A DNA stretch of 59,198 bases from Bacteroidales bacterium (GCA_024400835.1 JAKSMC010000020.1:1-59198), one strand, 5' to 3'; positions 1-8,517 are shown, counted from the stretch's first letter. Translations and numbers: made by a program. The notes: generated by a model from the sequence alone, not told the origin.

Positions 1-90
1 CTCGCCATTCCCCACGAACACGGGTTCTCACGGCTTTTAATGATTTATCCCTGTTTCAGCATATCCATTATGTGAATTAGCAATGGAATT

Positions 91-148
91 CCAAAATCCT
101 CCAAAACGATTTTGGATTACAATATTTTAAATTTTGAATTTCAAAATT
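91..148. repeat. Two inverted repeats in AT-rich leader
   Basis: An 8-bp arm pair CCAAAATC (91-98) / GATTTTGG (108-115) is followed by a perfect 9+1+9 palindrome at 130-148 with arms AATTTTGAA and TTCAAAATT. A third, shorter one (CAAAAT, TTG, ATTTTG) lies just downstream at 202-216. All share a CAAAAT half-site. They sit between the left edge and the promoter of the Rpn-like gene, so they may be operators or hairpins. Their function is inferred only from position. Confidence 0.45.
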
Positions 149-195
149 ATTTTTTCAATACATTGATTATCAATTTAAAAAAAATTTACAAAAGA

Positions 196-228
196 TATTG
201 ACAAAATTTGATTTTGAATGTAATTTTG
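196..228 (+). promoter_or_regulatory. Bacteroidota-type promoter of the Rpn-like gene
   Basis: A perfect -7 box TAATTTTG lies at 221-228. A TATTG at 196-200 stands 20 bp upstream, where a TTTG-like -33 box is expected. The start codon follows 24 bp after the -7 box. Confidence 0.55.
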
Positions 229-252
229 CCACCTGAAAATTAATTAAGGATT

Positions 253-1320
253 ATGAAAAAAGAACCAGTATATATCAATCCGCTAACGGATTTCGGATTC
301 AAGCGGATCTTCGGAACCGAACGCAACAAAGACCTTTTGATATCGTTCCTTAATGCCTGCATATCAGAGCACGTGGGCACCATCACAGAAATAGAGTACC
401 TTCCCACCGAACTATATGGTTCAATGCCGACAGAAAAAAAAGTGATTTTTGACATTTTCTGCACCGACCAAGATGGGCGCAACTTCATTGTAGAAATGCA
501 GCGTTCTCAGCAAAGATATTTTGCACACAGAGCCATCACTTATGTCAGCCGGGTCATCAGTCATGAAGCAATCCAAGGAGAGCGGGAATACACCATCACG
601 CCTATATATTCCCTCAATATACTCGACTTCGATGCCGAGGAGTTCGGCGGAGATTCCAACTTTTTTTGGCAGGTAAAACTCAAAGATGACAACAACAACA
701 TTTTTTTCAACAATATCATTCTTTTTTTCGTTGAATTGCGTAAATTTGCAGCCCATTTGGAGAAGGAGGACTGTCCGGAAGACTTACGTCATTGGCTATA
801 TGTTCTTAAAAACATCACTAGCATGGATAAGTTATCAGGTGTTCCAAACAACGCAGTCTTCCGCAAATTGTTTGAAGAATGTCAATTGTCTAAACTGAAC
901 ATTATGGAAAAAGATGAATACAAAAAGAGTGTATTGGAATATGAAGATGTCCAAGATGCGATGGCCTACTCTATGGAAAGAGGATTTGACAAAGGCCTGA
1001 AAATAGGAATCGAGAGAGGACTGAATGAAGGCAAAGAAATTGGTATAGAAATAGGTATTGCGGAAGGAAAAGATATAGGTTTAAAAGAGGGCTTAGAAGA
1101 AGGGATGATGAAAGGTATGGAGGAAGGAAGGGTGAAAGGTATGGAGGAAGGAAGAGAGGAAGGAAGAGAAGAAGGGAGAGAGGAAGGAAAAGCGATTGGG
1201 AAAAAAGAAGCAATTTCTTCTATAGCCAAAAGTATGCTCGCGAAAGACTTTGACCTCGAAACCATATCAGCATTGACAAGTTTGCCTAAAGACGAAATAG
1301 AAATGCTGCGTCAATCTTAG
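253..1320 (+). CDS. Rpn / PD-(D/E)XK nuclease family transposase-like protein
   Basis: 355 residues. The N-terminal half is a PDDEXK_2 (Rpn/YhgA-like) domain. It opens with the family hallmark NPLTDFGFKRIFG (9-21) and carries the nuclease core as D67 in FDIF and E81-x-Q83 in VEMQ. Family members are recombination-promoting nucleases; many are annotated as transposases, but most do not sit in a complete insertion sequence, and no terminal inverted repeats flank this one. The C-terminal third (about 245-330) is a run of EGxx/EEGR tetrads, as is usual in Bacteroidota members, probably helical and encoded by a minisatellite. The ATG at 253 follows a good promoter. The next gene begins 33 bp later on the same strand. 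Confidence 0.85.
   Translation: MKKEPVYINPLTDFGFKRIFGTERNKDLLISFLNACISEHVGTITEIEYLPTELYGSMPTEKKVIFDIFCTDQDGRNFIVEMQRSQQRYFAHRAITYVSRVISHEAIQGEREYTITPIYSLNILDFDAEEFGGDSNFFWQVKLKDDNNNIFFNNIILFFVELRKFAAHLEKEDCPEDLRHWLYVLKNITSMDKLSGVPNNAVFRKLFEECQLSKLNIMEKDEYKKSVLEYEDVQDAMAYSMERGFDKGLKIGIERGLNEGKEIGIEIGIAEGKDIGLKEGLEEGMMKGMEEGRVKGMEEGREEGREEGREEGKAIGKKEAISSIAKSMLAKDFDLETISALTSLPKDEIEMLRQS
1123..1194 (+). repeat. 12-bp in-frame minisatellite
   Basis: Purine-only units close to GAGGAAGGAAGA repeat imperfectly about five times. They encode E-E-G-R tetrads in the tail of the Rpn-like protein. Because the period is 12 bp, gain or loss of a unit keeps the reading frame, so length can vary without inactivating the gene. 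Confidence 0.7.
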
Positions 1321-1353
1321 ATTGATCCTATTGGAATTCTCAAGCACTACAAC

Positions 1354-3579
1354 ATGGACTCTCCGAACTACACCCTTGCCAACCACTTTGCCTCGCTAAC
1401 CAGCCGGTCCTTCTTTCTCACAGGGAAAGCAGGAACAGGGAAGACGACTTTTCTCAAGCAGCTGCGCAAAACCACATCCAAGCAAATTGCTGTAGTAGCC
1501 CCCACGGGTGTTGCTGCCATCAATGCTGGCGGCGTTACCATACATTCCTTTTTCCAATTGCCCTTCACTCCGTTCGTACCCACTCCAGAAGGCCGATTAA
1601 ATCTCACCCGAAAAATCAAAATGTCTGGGCGCAAGCGAAAGGTGCTACAGGAACTGGAACTGCTGGTAATTGATGAAATCAGCATGGTGCGGGCCGACGT
1701 CTTGGACGAGATAGACACCGTGCTGCGACATTTCCGTTTCCGCCACAACGAGCCTTTCGGCGGCGTGCAGGTCATCCTCATCGGCGACCTCTATCAACTG
1801 GCACCCGTGGCTATTCCTGACGAGTGGCAAGTGCTGGCACCATACTACCCCACCCCATTCTTTTTCGACAGCCAAGTCGTCCGTGAACATCCGCTGCTGT
1901 ACTTGGAATTTGACAAAATCTTCCGCCAAAGCGACGCCACATTCATCCGAATTCTAAATGCCGTACGCAACGACAAACTCTCCAACGAAGACCTCGCCCT
2001 ACTGCAGAAGCAATACGTCCCCAATTTCAACATCTCCAAACATCAGGACTACATCCTCCTAACTACTCACAACGCCAAAGCCGACCGCGTGAACGAACAG
2101 GAAATGGCCCGCTTGAAGACCAAAGAATTCATTTTCAATGCTGAAATCAAAGGTGAATTTCCTGAGAAAAGCTACCCCAACAGCGACCAACTATGTCTGA
2201 AAAAAGGTGCCAAAGTGATGTTCATAGCCAATGACACCGCTATGCCTCGCAAATATTTCAATGGGAAAATAGGCATCATATCTGACCTTAGCAGCGAAAA
2301 AATCCTTGTCCATTGCGAAGATTGCGAAGAAGACATCGAAGTCAATCCGGAAATCTGGGAAAACATACGTTACTCCGTCAACGAAGAGACCAAGCAGATT
2401 GAAGAAAAGAACTTAGGCTCGTTCAAACAATACCCGCTCCGCTTAGCCTGGGCTATCACCATCCACAAAAGCCAGGGACTCACATTCGACAAAGTAGCCA
2501 TAGACATCGAAGCCGCATTCACCTCAGGCCAGGTTTACGTAGCGCTGAGCCGCTGTCGTTCGTTGGAAGGCATAGCCCTGCTGAGCAACATCAACAGAAA
2601 TTCGCTGGCAGTTGACCAAAACGTGGTGAAATACGCCTCCCTTAAACCAGCAACCGATCAACTGCAACAACAATTGCAGCTGGACGAAGCTCGATACAAC
2701 CAGGAAATCATATCCTCCATCTTCAGTTTCTCTTTCTGCATAGGCCAGACCAACCAGCTCAAGAACTTCGTCAAAGAAGAAGAAGACCTTTTCAACGGCA
2801 AGGCTCAAAAATTCCTCAAAGAACTGCAAGAATCCGTCAACAGCACCACCGATGTTGGAAACAAATTCCAACGGCAACTCCAAATACTGTATCAGGATGC
2901 CGACTCTAAGCAACTGTCCCAACGCATCGCTGCCGCTTCCGAGTACTTCACCAAAGAACTTGACAAGATTATCAAACTCATCAAAACCTCTCCGGTCACC
3001 ACTGATGACCATGAATCCGCCGAAGAATACAACTTCTGCCTGCAATCGCTATATGACGAACTCACTCGGAAACGATATATCATCCACAACATCAAGAAAG
3101 ACTTCTCCACCGAGCACTATCTCGCCATCAAAGACGGATACACCGCACCGAAATTGGAAATGAACACGTTCAAATCCAAACGCGGCAAAAAGAACTCCAA
3201 AAAGGACATATCAGAAGAAGTCTTCAGTGACTATATTGACAACAGAAAGAAATCCGGCAAAGCCAATTTGGAAAAGGAGCCTAAGAAAAGCACATATGAA
3301 GTCACCTACGAACTATACCAACAAGGCAAGAGCATAGCGGAAATCGCAAAAGAACGAGGATATGTGGAAAGCACTATAGAGGGTCACATCGCCAAATTCA
3401 TCCGCAATGGCAAAATTTCGGTATATGATTTCGTAACAAAAGAGCAGTTAGAAAGTACTCGGGAATTTATTGAAGCCGGCGGCGGACTGAAAGACGTCTT
3501 TGACGCCCTAGAAGGCAATGTCAGCTACGGCACGCTCAAGATGATCCAGGCCGGCATCGAATACGAGAACATGAAATAG
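1354..3579 (+). CDS. PIF1/RecD-like helicase with C-terminal HTH_40
   Basis: 741 residues, superfamily 1 DNA helicase. Visible motifs are Walker A GKAGTGKTT (24-32), Walker B VIDEIS (105-110), motif III GDLYQLAPV (144-152), and the late motif ITIHKSQGLTFDK with VYVALSRC at about 368-400, typical of PIF1/RecD2 enzymes. The middle (about 440-640) is helical and lysine-rich. A helix-turn-helix of the HTH_40 type (about 646-690, GKSIAEIAKERGY) closes the protein, an arrangement common for Bacteroidota helicases of this family. Its likely role is unwinding of recombination or replication intermediates. The start is ATG at 1354. It converges with rnfC across a shared hairpin. Confidence 0.85.
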   Translation: MDSPNYTLANHFASLTSRSFFLTGKAGTGKTTFLKQLRKTTSKQIAVVAPTGVAAINAGGVTIHSFFQLPFTPFVPTPEGRLNLTRKIKMSGRKRKVLQELELLVIDEISMVRADVLDEIDTVLRHFRFRHNEPFGGVQVILIGDLYQLAPVAIPDEWQVLAPYYPTPFFFDSQVVREHPLLYLEFDKIFRQSDATFIRILNAVRNDKLSNEDLALLQKQYVPNFNISKHQDYILLTTHNAKADRVNEQEMARLKTKEFIFNAEIKGEFPEKSYPNSDQLCLKKGAKVMFIANDTAMPRKYFNGKIGIISDLSSEKILVHCEDCEEDIEVNPEIWENIRYSVNEETKQIEEKNLGSFKQYPLRLAWAITIHKSQGLTFDKVAIDIEAAFTSGQVYVALSRCRSLEGIALLSNINRNSLAVDQNVVKYASLKPATDQLQQQLQLDEARYNQEIISSIFSFSFCIGQTNQLKNFVKEEEDLFNGKAQKFLKELQESVNSTTDVGNKFQRQLQILYQDADSKQLSQRIAAASEYFTKELDKIIKLIKTSPVTTDDHESAEEYNFCLQSLYDELTRKRYIIHNIKKDFSTEHYLAIKDGYTAPKLEMNTFKSKRGKKNSKKDISEEVFSDYIDNRKKSGKANLEKEPKKSTYEVTYELYQQGKSIAEIAKERGYVESTIEGHIAKFIRNGKISVYDFVTKEQLESTREFIEAGGGLKDVFDALEGNVSYGTLKMIQAGIEYENMK

Positions 3580-3583
3580 AAAA

Positions 3584-3605
3584 GGCGGTCATCGAGATGG
3601 CCGCC
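3584..3605 (-). terminator. Hairpin terminator between helicase gene and rnfC
   Basis: GGCGGTCATC pairs with GATGGCCGCC (one G-T wobble). Read on the minus strand the hairpin is followed by TTTTCTATTT, so it fits a rho-independent terminator for rnfC. On the plus strand the T-tract is poor, so termination of the helicase gene there is less certain. Confidence 0.7.
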
Positions 3606-3644
3606 CCATTATGAATAAACACTTAACCTTTCAATTCAAAAGTT

Positions 3645-5063
3645 TTATTTGGCGTTGCGGGCACGAATCATTGCGCCTGTCTTGGCCTTACCCACACGGA
3701 TGTAATCCGTAAGCGGACGGTTTGCCGGGCAGATGAAGGAGCAAGAACCACATTCTATACAGTTCATAATGCCGTTCTTCTCACATTCCTCCCACTTCTG
3801 TTGCTGAGCCAACGTGGCGAGCAACGTAGATTCCAGACCCATCGGGCAGCCGTTCACACACTTGCCGCAACGGATACACGGATATTGACGGCCACGCTTA
3901 CTTTCCTTCTCGTTCATAAACAGCAAACTGCCCATACCTTTGGCAATATAGGCATCCAAATTGGAGATAGCCTTACCCATCATCGGGCCACCGGCAATTA
4001 TCTTGCCCGTGTCCTCTGGAATGCCCACGGTGTTGAGCACGTCACGAATCGGTGTACCCAAGCGCAGACGGAAAATCTTGCAATCTTCCTTCTTCATGGA
4101 TTTACCAGAAACTGTGGTGTAAGCCTGAACAATAGGCTTATTCTTCTGCACGGCCTGATAAAGGACATACATTGTAGTGATATTGTTGACAATGCATCCG
4201 ACGGAAATAGGAAGTGCGCCGTTGGGCACGCTCCTGCCGGTAATGGCTTTGATCAACTGTTTTTCAGCGCCCTGCGGGTATTTCATCTGCAGTGGCTGAA
4301 CTTCGATATTCGTGAATTTCTTGGCTGCATCCACCAAAGCGGCGATAGCGCGAGGCTTGTTGTTTTCGATACCGATGATAGCTTTAGAAGCGCCAGAAGC
4401 AATCAAGGCGCATTCGATACCAATCATACACTGTTCGGTACGTTCGAGAATGACGCGGTTATCGGTAGAGATATACGGTTCGCATTCTGCAGCGTTGATA
4501 ATCAAATACTCGCATTTCTGCTCAGGTTTGAGCATATATTTGATATGTGTCGGGAAGCATGCGCCGCCGAGGCCCACGATACCACGGTCTTTCATACGGG
4601 CGATGATTTCCTCCTTATTGAGTTTGATATCGCGGATAATGTCCGGCGTGGTGTCAATACTTTCGTCCCATTCGTCGCCTTCACGGTCAATGACGATGGC
4701 GGGCTTCTTATAACCTGTGATATCGGCAATCATATCAATGCGGTTGACGGTTCCGGAAATCGGAGAGTGGATGTTGGCGCACATGAAAGCCTGAGCCTCA
4801 CCGATGAGCTGGCCGACTTTCACCTTGTCGCCCTTTTGAACAATGGGAGTGGCAGGAGCACCGAGGTGCTGCGTCATATAGACCACAGCCTGATCTGGCA
4901 ACGGGAAGGTCACCACATCTGCAGAATGTGCAAACTTATTACCTTCGGGATGGACACCGCCCATGCGGAATGTCTTCTTTCCCAACTTCTTGATATCAGC
5001 TTTGAGTTCTTTGGAAATTTCACTTGCCAGTTCGCTGGCCAATTCGGGAATTCTATCGTTCAT
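3645..5063 (-). CDS. rnfC: Rnf electron transport complex subunit RnfC
   Basis: 472 residues. RnfC is the peripheral NADH:FMN-binding subunit of the ion-pumping ferredoxin:NAD+ oxidoreductase. The N-terminal part has the RnfC barrel-sandwich region (MGGVHPEGNKF), followed by the glycine-rich nucleotide-binding stretch RGIVGLGGACFP (about 165-176). Two 4Fe-4S motifs lie near the end: CIRCGKCVNGCP and CIECGSCSFICP. It starts 5 bp after rnfB stops, so the two are co-transcribed. In most Bacteroidota rnfD, G, E and A follow. Here rnfC ends at a terminator facing a convergent helicase gene. Confidence 0.95.
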   Translation of the reverse strand: MNDRIPELASELASEISKELKADIKKLGKKTFRMGGVHPEGNKFAHSADVVTFPLPDQAVVYMTQHLGAPATPIVQKGDKVKVGQLIGEAQAFMCANIHSPISGTVNRIDMIADITGYKKPAIVIDREGDEWDESIDTTPDIIRDIKLNKEEIIARMKDRGIVGLGGACFPTHIKYMLKPEQKCEYLIINAAECEPYISTDNRVILERTEQCMIGIECALIASGASKAIIGIENNKPRAIAALVDAAKKFTNIEVQPLQMKYPQGAEKQLIKAITGRSVPNGALPISVGCIVNNITTMYVLYQAVQKNKPIVQAYTTVSGKSMKKEDCKIFRLRLGTPIRDVLNTVGIPEDTGKIIAGGPMMGKAISNLDAYIAKGMGSLLFMNEKESKRGRQYPCIRCGKCVNGCPMGLESTLLATLAQQQKWEECEKNGIMNCIECGSCSFICPANRPLTDYIRVGKAKTGAMIRARNAK

Positions 5064-5068
5064 AATGA

Positions 5069-5953
5069 TTAAGCTTCTGGGTTAGTATTAGTGTTAACTG
5101 CAGCGGTTTGTGCTTCCGGCGCGACCTCTGGGACCTTCTTTTCCGGGAAGTTCACGGCATGAATAGCGCCGACCGGGCATTCTGCCACGCACTTACGGCA
5201 GGCCTTGCACTTGGTGTAGTCGATATAGGCGAGGTTGTCCGTCACTGTGATTGCCTCAAACGGGCAGACCTTGGCGCACTTGCCACAGCCGATACAGGCG
5301 GCTTTGCAGTTTTTCTTGGCCACAGCACCTTTTTCCTTGTTGTTGCAGGCAACATATACGCGGCGGTTGTTCTTTCCTTTGTTGCGCGCTTCAAGCACAC
5401 CTCTCGGACATGCCTTCACGCAAGCTTTACATCCAACGCACTTGTTTTCGTCAACTTCCGGAAGATGCGTTTCCGGATTGATATGGATTGCATCGAACTT
5501 GCAGGCAGCCACACAGTCGCCACAACCGAGGCATCCGAACGGGCAAGCACCTTCGCCAGCAAATACCGTGTTGGCAAACGCACAAGTCATAGCGGAATCG
5601 TATTTTACTTTAGCGGGGGAATTCTCGCAGTTGCCGTTACAACGAACCACACAAATCTGCGGTTCCTTAGCGGAAGCGGCGATGCCCAAAATGGCACCGA
5701 TCTTTTCATAATCGCCACCCGGACAGTAGGCAATACTCGTGTCCATAGCCTTCACCATGGCTTCTGCCATTGCGTGGCAGCCAGCGAAACCGCAGCCACC
5801 GCAGTTGGCTCCGGGCAGACATGCCTGGACCTCTTCAATGCGTGGATCTTCCTCCACATGGAAAACTTTTGATACAAAATGCAGAATAACAGCTGCTATC
5901 AAACCTATTAATCCAATGGTAATTGCAGCGTAAATAATAGTAGATGTTGTCAT
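5069..5953 (-). CDS. rnfB: Rnf electron transport complex subunit RnfB
   Basis: 294 residues. RnfB is the ferredoxin-like subunit that takes electrons from reduced ferredoxin. One N-terminal membrane anchor (about 6-28) is followed by the Fe-S domain with CGGCGFAGC (51-59). Four ferredoxin-type clusters come next (CLGCGDCVAAC, CVGCKACVKACP, CIGCGKCAKVCP, CKACRKCVAECP). The tail is an acidic, Ala/Thr/Asn-rich stretch. The many clusters are usual for anaerobe RnfB. It is the first gene of the rnfBC pair and has its own promoter-like element upstream. Confidence 0.95.
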   Translation of the reverse strand: MTTSTIIYAAITIGLIGLIAAVILHFVSKVFHVEEDPRIEEVQACLPGANCGGCGFAGCHAMAEAMVKAMDTSIAYCPGGDYEKIGAILGIAASAKEPQICVVRCNGNCENSPAKVKYDSAMTCAFANTVFAGEGACPFGCLGCGDCVAACKFDAIHINPETHLPEVDENKCVGCKACVKACPRGVLEARNKGKNNRRVYVACNNKEKGAVAKKNCKAACIGCGKCAKVCPFEAITVTDNLAYIDYTKCKACRKCVAECPVGAIHAVNFPEKKVPEVAPEAQTAAVNTNTNPEA

Positions 5954-5978
5954 CTTTTTCGGGTTTTAAAAATTGGAT

Positions 5979-6012
5979 GCAAAAATAATAAAAAATGCAG
6001 TACCCGTGAAAA
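5979..6012 (-). promoter_or_regulatory. rnfB promoter element, shared with the gene at 6165-6908
   Basis: On the minus strand a perfect -7 box TATTTTTG (5980-5987) is followed by the rnfB start about 27 bp later. The 34 bp covering and preceding it match the element at 6936-6969 at 30 of 34 positions, including a GGTACTG core, suggesting common control or a duplicated promoter. Confidence 0.55.
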
Positions 6013-6044
6013 AAATTACACAGCATTTTTGTGGTATAAACTAA

Positions 6045-6079
6045 AAAGAGAGAATGACTGCGTTAATCATCCTCTCTTT
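6045..6079 (-). terminator. Terminator downstream of the membrane-protein gene
   Basis: The 13-nt arms at 6045-6057 and 6067-6079 (AAAGAGAG / CTCTCTTT core, one mismatch) are followed on the minus strand by TTTAGTTTAT. This separates the gene at 6165-6908 from rnfB. Confidence 0.6.
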
Positions 6080-6164
6080 AGTATATAATCGCTTACTTCG
6101 TAATAAACTGCAAATACTGTCTATCCAATTTATCGTTGTACAGAAGCAAGCTCAAAACAGATTG

Positions 6165-6908
6165 CTATTCTTCAACAGCTGGTGTCGTTTCTGTCGGAGT
6201 CTCTAAAGCATTGTTGGCTTTGGATTCTTTTTCTTTTTGATCGCGTTTGAAGCAGGTCTTGCAAAGTTCTGACTTGCCAGCCTCTTCAGCTTGGCCGATA
6301 GAACCGACAATAATCTCTTCCTGTGTTGAACTTTTCAAATGCTGGCAATCGGAGTGCGTATGATATTTTTCGCCAGTGGCCACCCAATACACATCCAAAT
6401 CAGGATTACCATAAGTTTCTTGCAACTCCTCTTGACTTACCGGATTGAAGTCGTAGCTGCCGACACCGGCAATTGCCAAAGCGACAACGGCAACAATAGT
6501 TCCGATAGTTTTGGTCTTCTTGTCAATATTCTTGCTGCAAAGAATGATGATAATGACAGGAATGAAAGCCAAAGCGGTGATGATGACGCCGAGATTATTC
6601 CACAACCAAAATTTGGTTTTGTCTGCTTCAGAAGCCGGATCAATATGGTTGGCCTTTTTCCACAAGAACGAACCGCCCAGGGCAAAAATCATATCCACAA
6701 TCAGCGTGACAATGATACCCGTCAGAGGTTGGGAGAACATACTGATTTTGCCAGCGACAATCAAAATGCACAAGATTTCGAACACGATTGCAACGACCCA
6801 ACAAGCGACAGCTCCTATACGGAGTGCTTTAGGATTACCTTCCACTTTAATCGGTGCAGAGGCCGGTTTTCTTTCGCCCTCGGCCCTAACAATTTTCTTT
6901 TCTTCCAT
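6165..6908 (-). CDS. Four-helix membrane protein with Ada-like metal-binding tail
   Basis: 247 residues. Four hydrophobic segments occupy about 28-160 (ALRIGAVACWVVAIV, GIIVTLIVDMIFALGG, LGVIITALAFIPVIIII, TIVAVVALAIAGV). The C-terminal soluble part reads YWVATGEKYHTHSDCQHL, followed about 30 residues later by CKTCFKR. This H-x3-C plus C-x2-C pattern is the metal-binding motif seen in the Ada N-terminal domain and appended to various nucleases and surface proteins. The segment probably binds Zn2+. Function is unknown. It has its own promoter and terminator, so it is a single-gene unit. Confidence 0.7.
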   Translation of the reverse strand: MEEKKIVRAEGERKPASAPIKVEGNPKALRIGAVACWVVAIVFEILCILIVAGKISMFSQPLTGIIVTLIVDMIFALGGSFLWKKANHIDPASEADKTKFWLWNNLGVIITALAFIPVIIIILCSKNIDKKTKTIGTIVAVVALAIAGVGSYDFNPVSQEELQETYGNPDLDVYWVATGEKYHTHSDCQHLKSSTQEEIIVGSIGQAEEAGKSELCKTCFKRDQKEKESKANNALETPTETTPAVEE

Positions 6909-6935
6909 AAGTAAAAATTTTAATGATTTGAAGGC

Positions 6936-6969
6936 GCAAAAATAATAAAAATTACAGTACCTGCGAAAA
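6936..6969 (-). promoter_or_regulatory. Promoter of the membrane-protein gene
   Basis: A perfect minus-strand -7 box TATTTTTG lies at 6937-6944, 28 bp before the ATG. It is embedded in the 34-bp element that recurs upstream of rnfB. Confidence 0.55.
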
Positions 6970-6990
6970 TTATCAAAATTCGCCAGAAAG

Positions 6991-7022
6991 ATTGACTTTG
7001 ACCGTCAACATTGACTTTTGAC
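6991..7022. promoter_or_regulatory. TTGAC direct repeats and TTGACCGTCAA palindrome
   Basis: ATTGACTTTGAC (6991-7002) and ATTGACTTTTGAC (7010-7022) are direct repeats. Between and overlapping them is the perfect palindrome TTGACCGTCAA (6998-7008). The cluster lies in the divergent region between the membrane-protein gene and lpdA, 50-80 bp upstream of the lpdA -7 box. This is a plausible activator or repressor site; the binding protein is unknown. Confidence 0.45.
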
Positions 7023-7072
7023 GCTGACTTTTTTTGCCATTTTCCGGATGAGATTAATGGATAAAGTTTTTG

Positions 7073-7080
7073 TATCTTTG
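7073..7080 (+). promoter_or_regulatory. lpdA promoter -7 box
   Basis: A perfect TATCTTTG, 38 bp before the lpdA ATG. No convincing TTTG -33 box is seen at 19-21 bp spacing. Confidence 0.5.
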
Positions 7081-7117
7081 CGGCCTTGAAAATTATTAAC
7101 ATTAAAATACTAAACGA

Positions 7118-8515
7118 ATGAGTAACTATGATTTAATCGTGATTGGCAGCGGCCCCGGTGGCTACGTGGCTGCCATCAAAGCATCTCAATTGAATATGAA
7201 AGTGGCCGTCGTAGAACGTGCCGAACTCGGCGGAATATGCCTCAACTGGGGTTGTATCCCGACCAAGGCGCTGCTCAAGTCCGCACAAGTTTTCAAATAT
7301 ATGTCACACGCCGCCGAATACGGTCTGCAAGTTGACGGCACAGTGAAACCGGATTTCGAAGCAGTCGTTAAGCGCAGCCGCGGCGTGGCCGAAACGATGA
7401 GCAAAGGCGTTCAATATCTGCTTAAGAAGAACAACGTCGATGTCATCGCCGGTTTTGGCAAACTGCTGAAAGACAAGAAAGTGGAAGTCACCGCCGCTGA
7501 CGGCACCGTAACGGTTTACGAAGCCAACCACATCGTATTGGCCACGGGCGCGCACTCCCGCTCTCTGCCCAACGTTCCGCAAGACGGCAAGAAAATCATC
7601 GGCTACCGCGAAGCATTGACACTCCCCCAACTTCCTGAGACAATGGTCGTGATGGGTTCCGGCGCCATCGGCAGCGAGTTGGCCTACTTCTATTCCACGA
7701 TGGGCACGAAAGTCACCATCGTAGAATATATGCCGCGTCTCGTACCGGTAGAAGACGACGAAATCGCCGCCACCCTCTCCCGCTGCTTCCGCAAGGCAGG
7801 CATCAAGACGATGACCTCAGCGGCTGTGGAGAAAGTGGAGGTCGTGGGTGACAAATGCGTCGTCACCGTGAAGGACGCCAAGGAGAAAATCACAGAGCTC
7901 GAATGCGACATCGTCTTATCCGCAGTGGGCGTGGCCACCAACCTCGAGGGCCTCGGCCTCGAAGAATGCGGCGTCGCTGTAGAACGCGGCAAAGTCATCG
8001 TTGACGACTACTACCGCACCAACGTGGAAGGCGTTTATGCTATCGGCGACATCGTACACGGCCCGGCATTGGCTCACGTCGCTTCCCACGAAGCAGAAGT
8101 CTGCATCGAAAAAATCGCCGGCCTCACCCCAGAGCCCGTCGATTACAGCAACATCCCCGGCTGCACATACACTACTCCCGAAATCGCTTCCGTCGGCCTC
8201 ACCGAACGTGCCTGCGTGGAACAAGGTCGTGAAGTGCTCATCGGCAAGTTCCCGTTCACCGCTTGCGGCAAAGCCACTGCTGCCGGCAGTCGCGACGGCC
8301 TCGTGAAGGTCATCTTCGACAAGAACACCGGCGAATGGCTCGGCTGCCACCTCATCGGTGACAACGTGACCGAAATGATTGCAGGCGCCGTCATGGCTCG
8401 CAAGAACAAGATGACAGGCAAGGAAATCATCAGCTCCGTGTTCCCGCACCCGACCATGTCTGAAGCCATCATGGAAGCTGCCGCCGACGCTTACAAAGAG
8501 TGCGTGCATTTGTAG
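7118..8515 (+). CDS. lpdA: Dihydrolipoyl dehydrogenase
   Basis: 465 residues, the full family length. This is the FAD flavoenzyme that reoxidises dihydrolipoamide with NAD+ in 2-oxoacid dehydrogenase or glycine-cleavage complexes. Motifs: FAD-binding GSGPGG (10-15), redox disulfide CLNWGC (C41-C46), a second Rossmann motif GSGAIGSE in the middle, YAIGD for FAD contact, and the C-terminal catalytic HPTMSE of the partner-subunit interface. No E1 or E2 genes are adjacent. The gene is monocistronic or reads through a hairpin into the next gene. Codons are strongly C-ending, unlike the giant gene at the right end. Confidence 0.95.
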   Translation: MSNYDLIVIGSGPGGYVAAIKASQLNMKVAVVERAELGGICLNWGCIPTKALLKSAQVFKYMSHAAEYGLQVDGTVKPDFEAVVKRSRGVAETMSKGVQYLLKKNNVDVIAGFGKLLKDKKVEVTAADGTVTVYEANHIVLATGAHSRSLPNVPQDGKKIIGYREALTLPQLPETMVVMGSGAIGSELAYFYSTMGTKVTIVEYMPRLVPVEDDEIAATLSRCFRKAGIKTMTSAAVEKVEVVGDKCVVTVKDAKEKITELECDIVLSAVGVATNLEGLGLEECGVAVERGKVIVDDYYRTNVEGVYAIGDIVHGPALAHVASHEAEVCIEKIAGLTPEPVDYSNIPGCTYTTPEIASVGLTERACVEQGREVLIGKFPFTACGKATAAGSRDGLVKVIFDKNTGEWLGCHLIGDNVTEMIAGAVMARKNKMTGKEIISSVFPHPTMSEAIMEAAADAYKECVHL

Positions 8516-8517
8516 TC

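Noticed and set aside
1..75. Tail of an upstream gene at the left edge
   Set aside because: Short frames stop at about 36 to 75 but are too short to recognise; nothing supports a product.
253..1320. Active insertion sequence at the Rpn-like gene
   Set aside because: No terminal inverted repeats or target-site duplications were found around it; the gene has its own promoter.
3801..5072. Long plus-strand ORF (423 codons) opposite rnfC
   Set aside because: It is antisense to a clear Rnf subunit with Fe-S motifs, and its translation shows no domain and has shadow-like composition.
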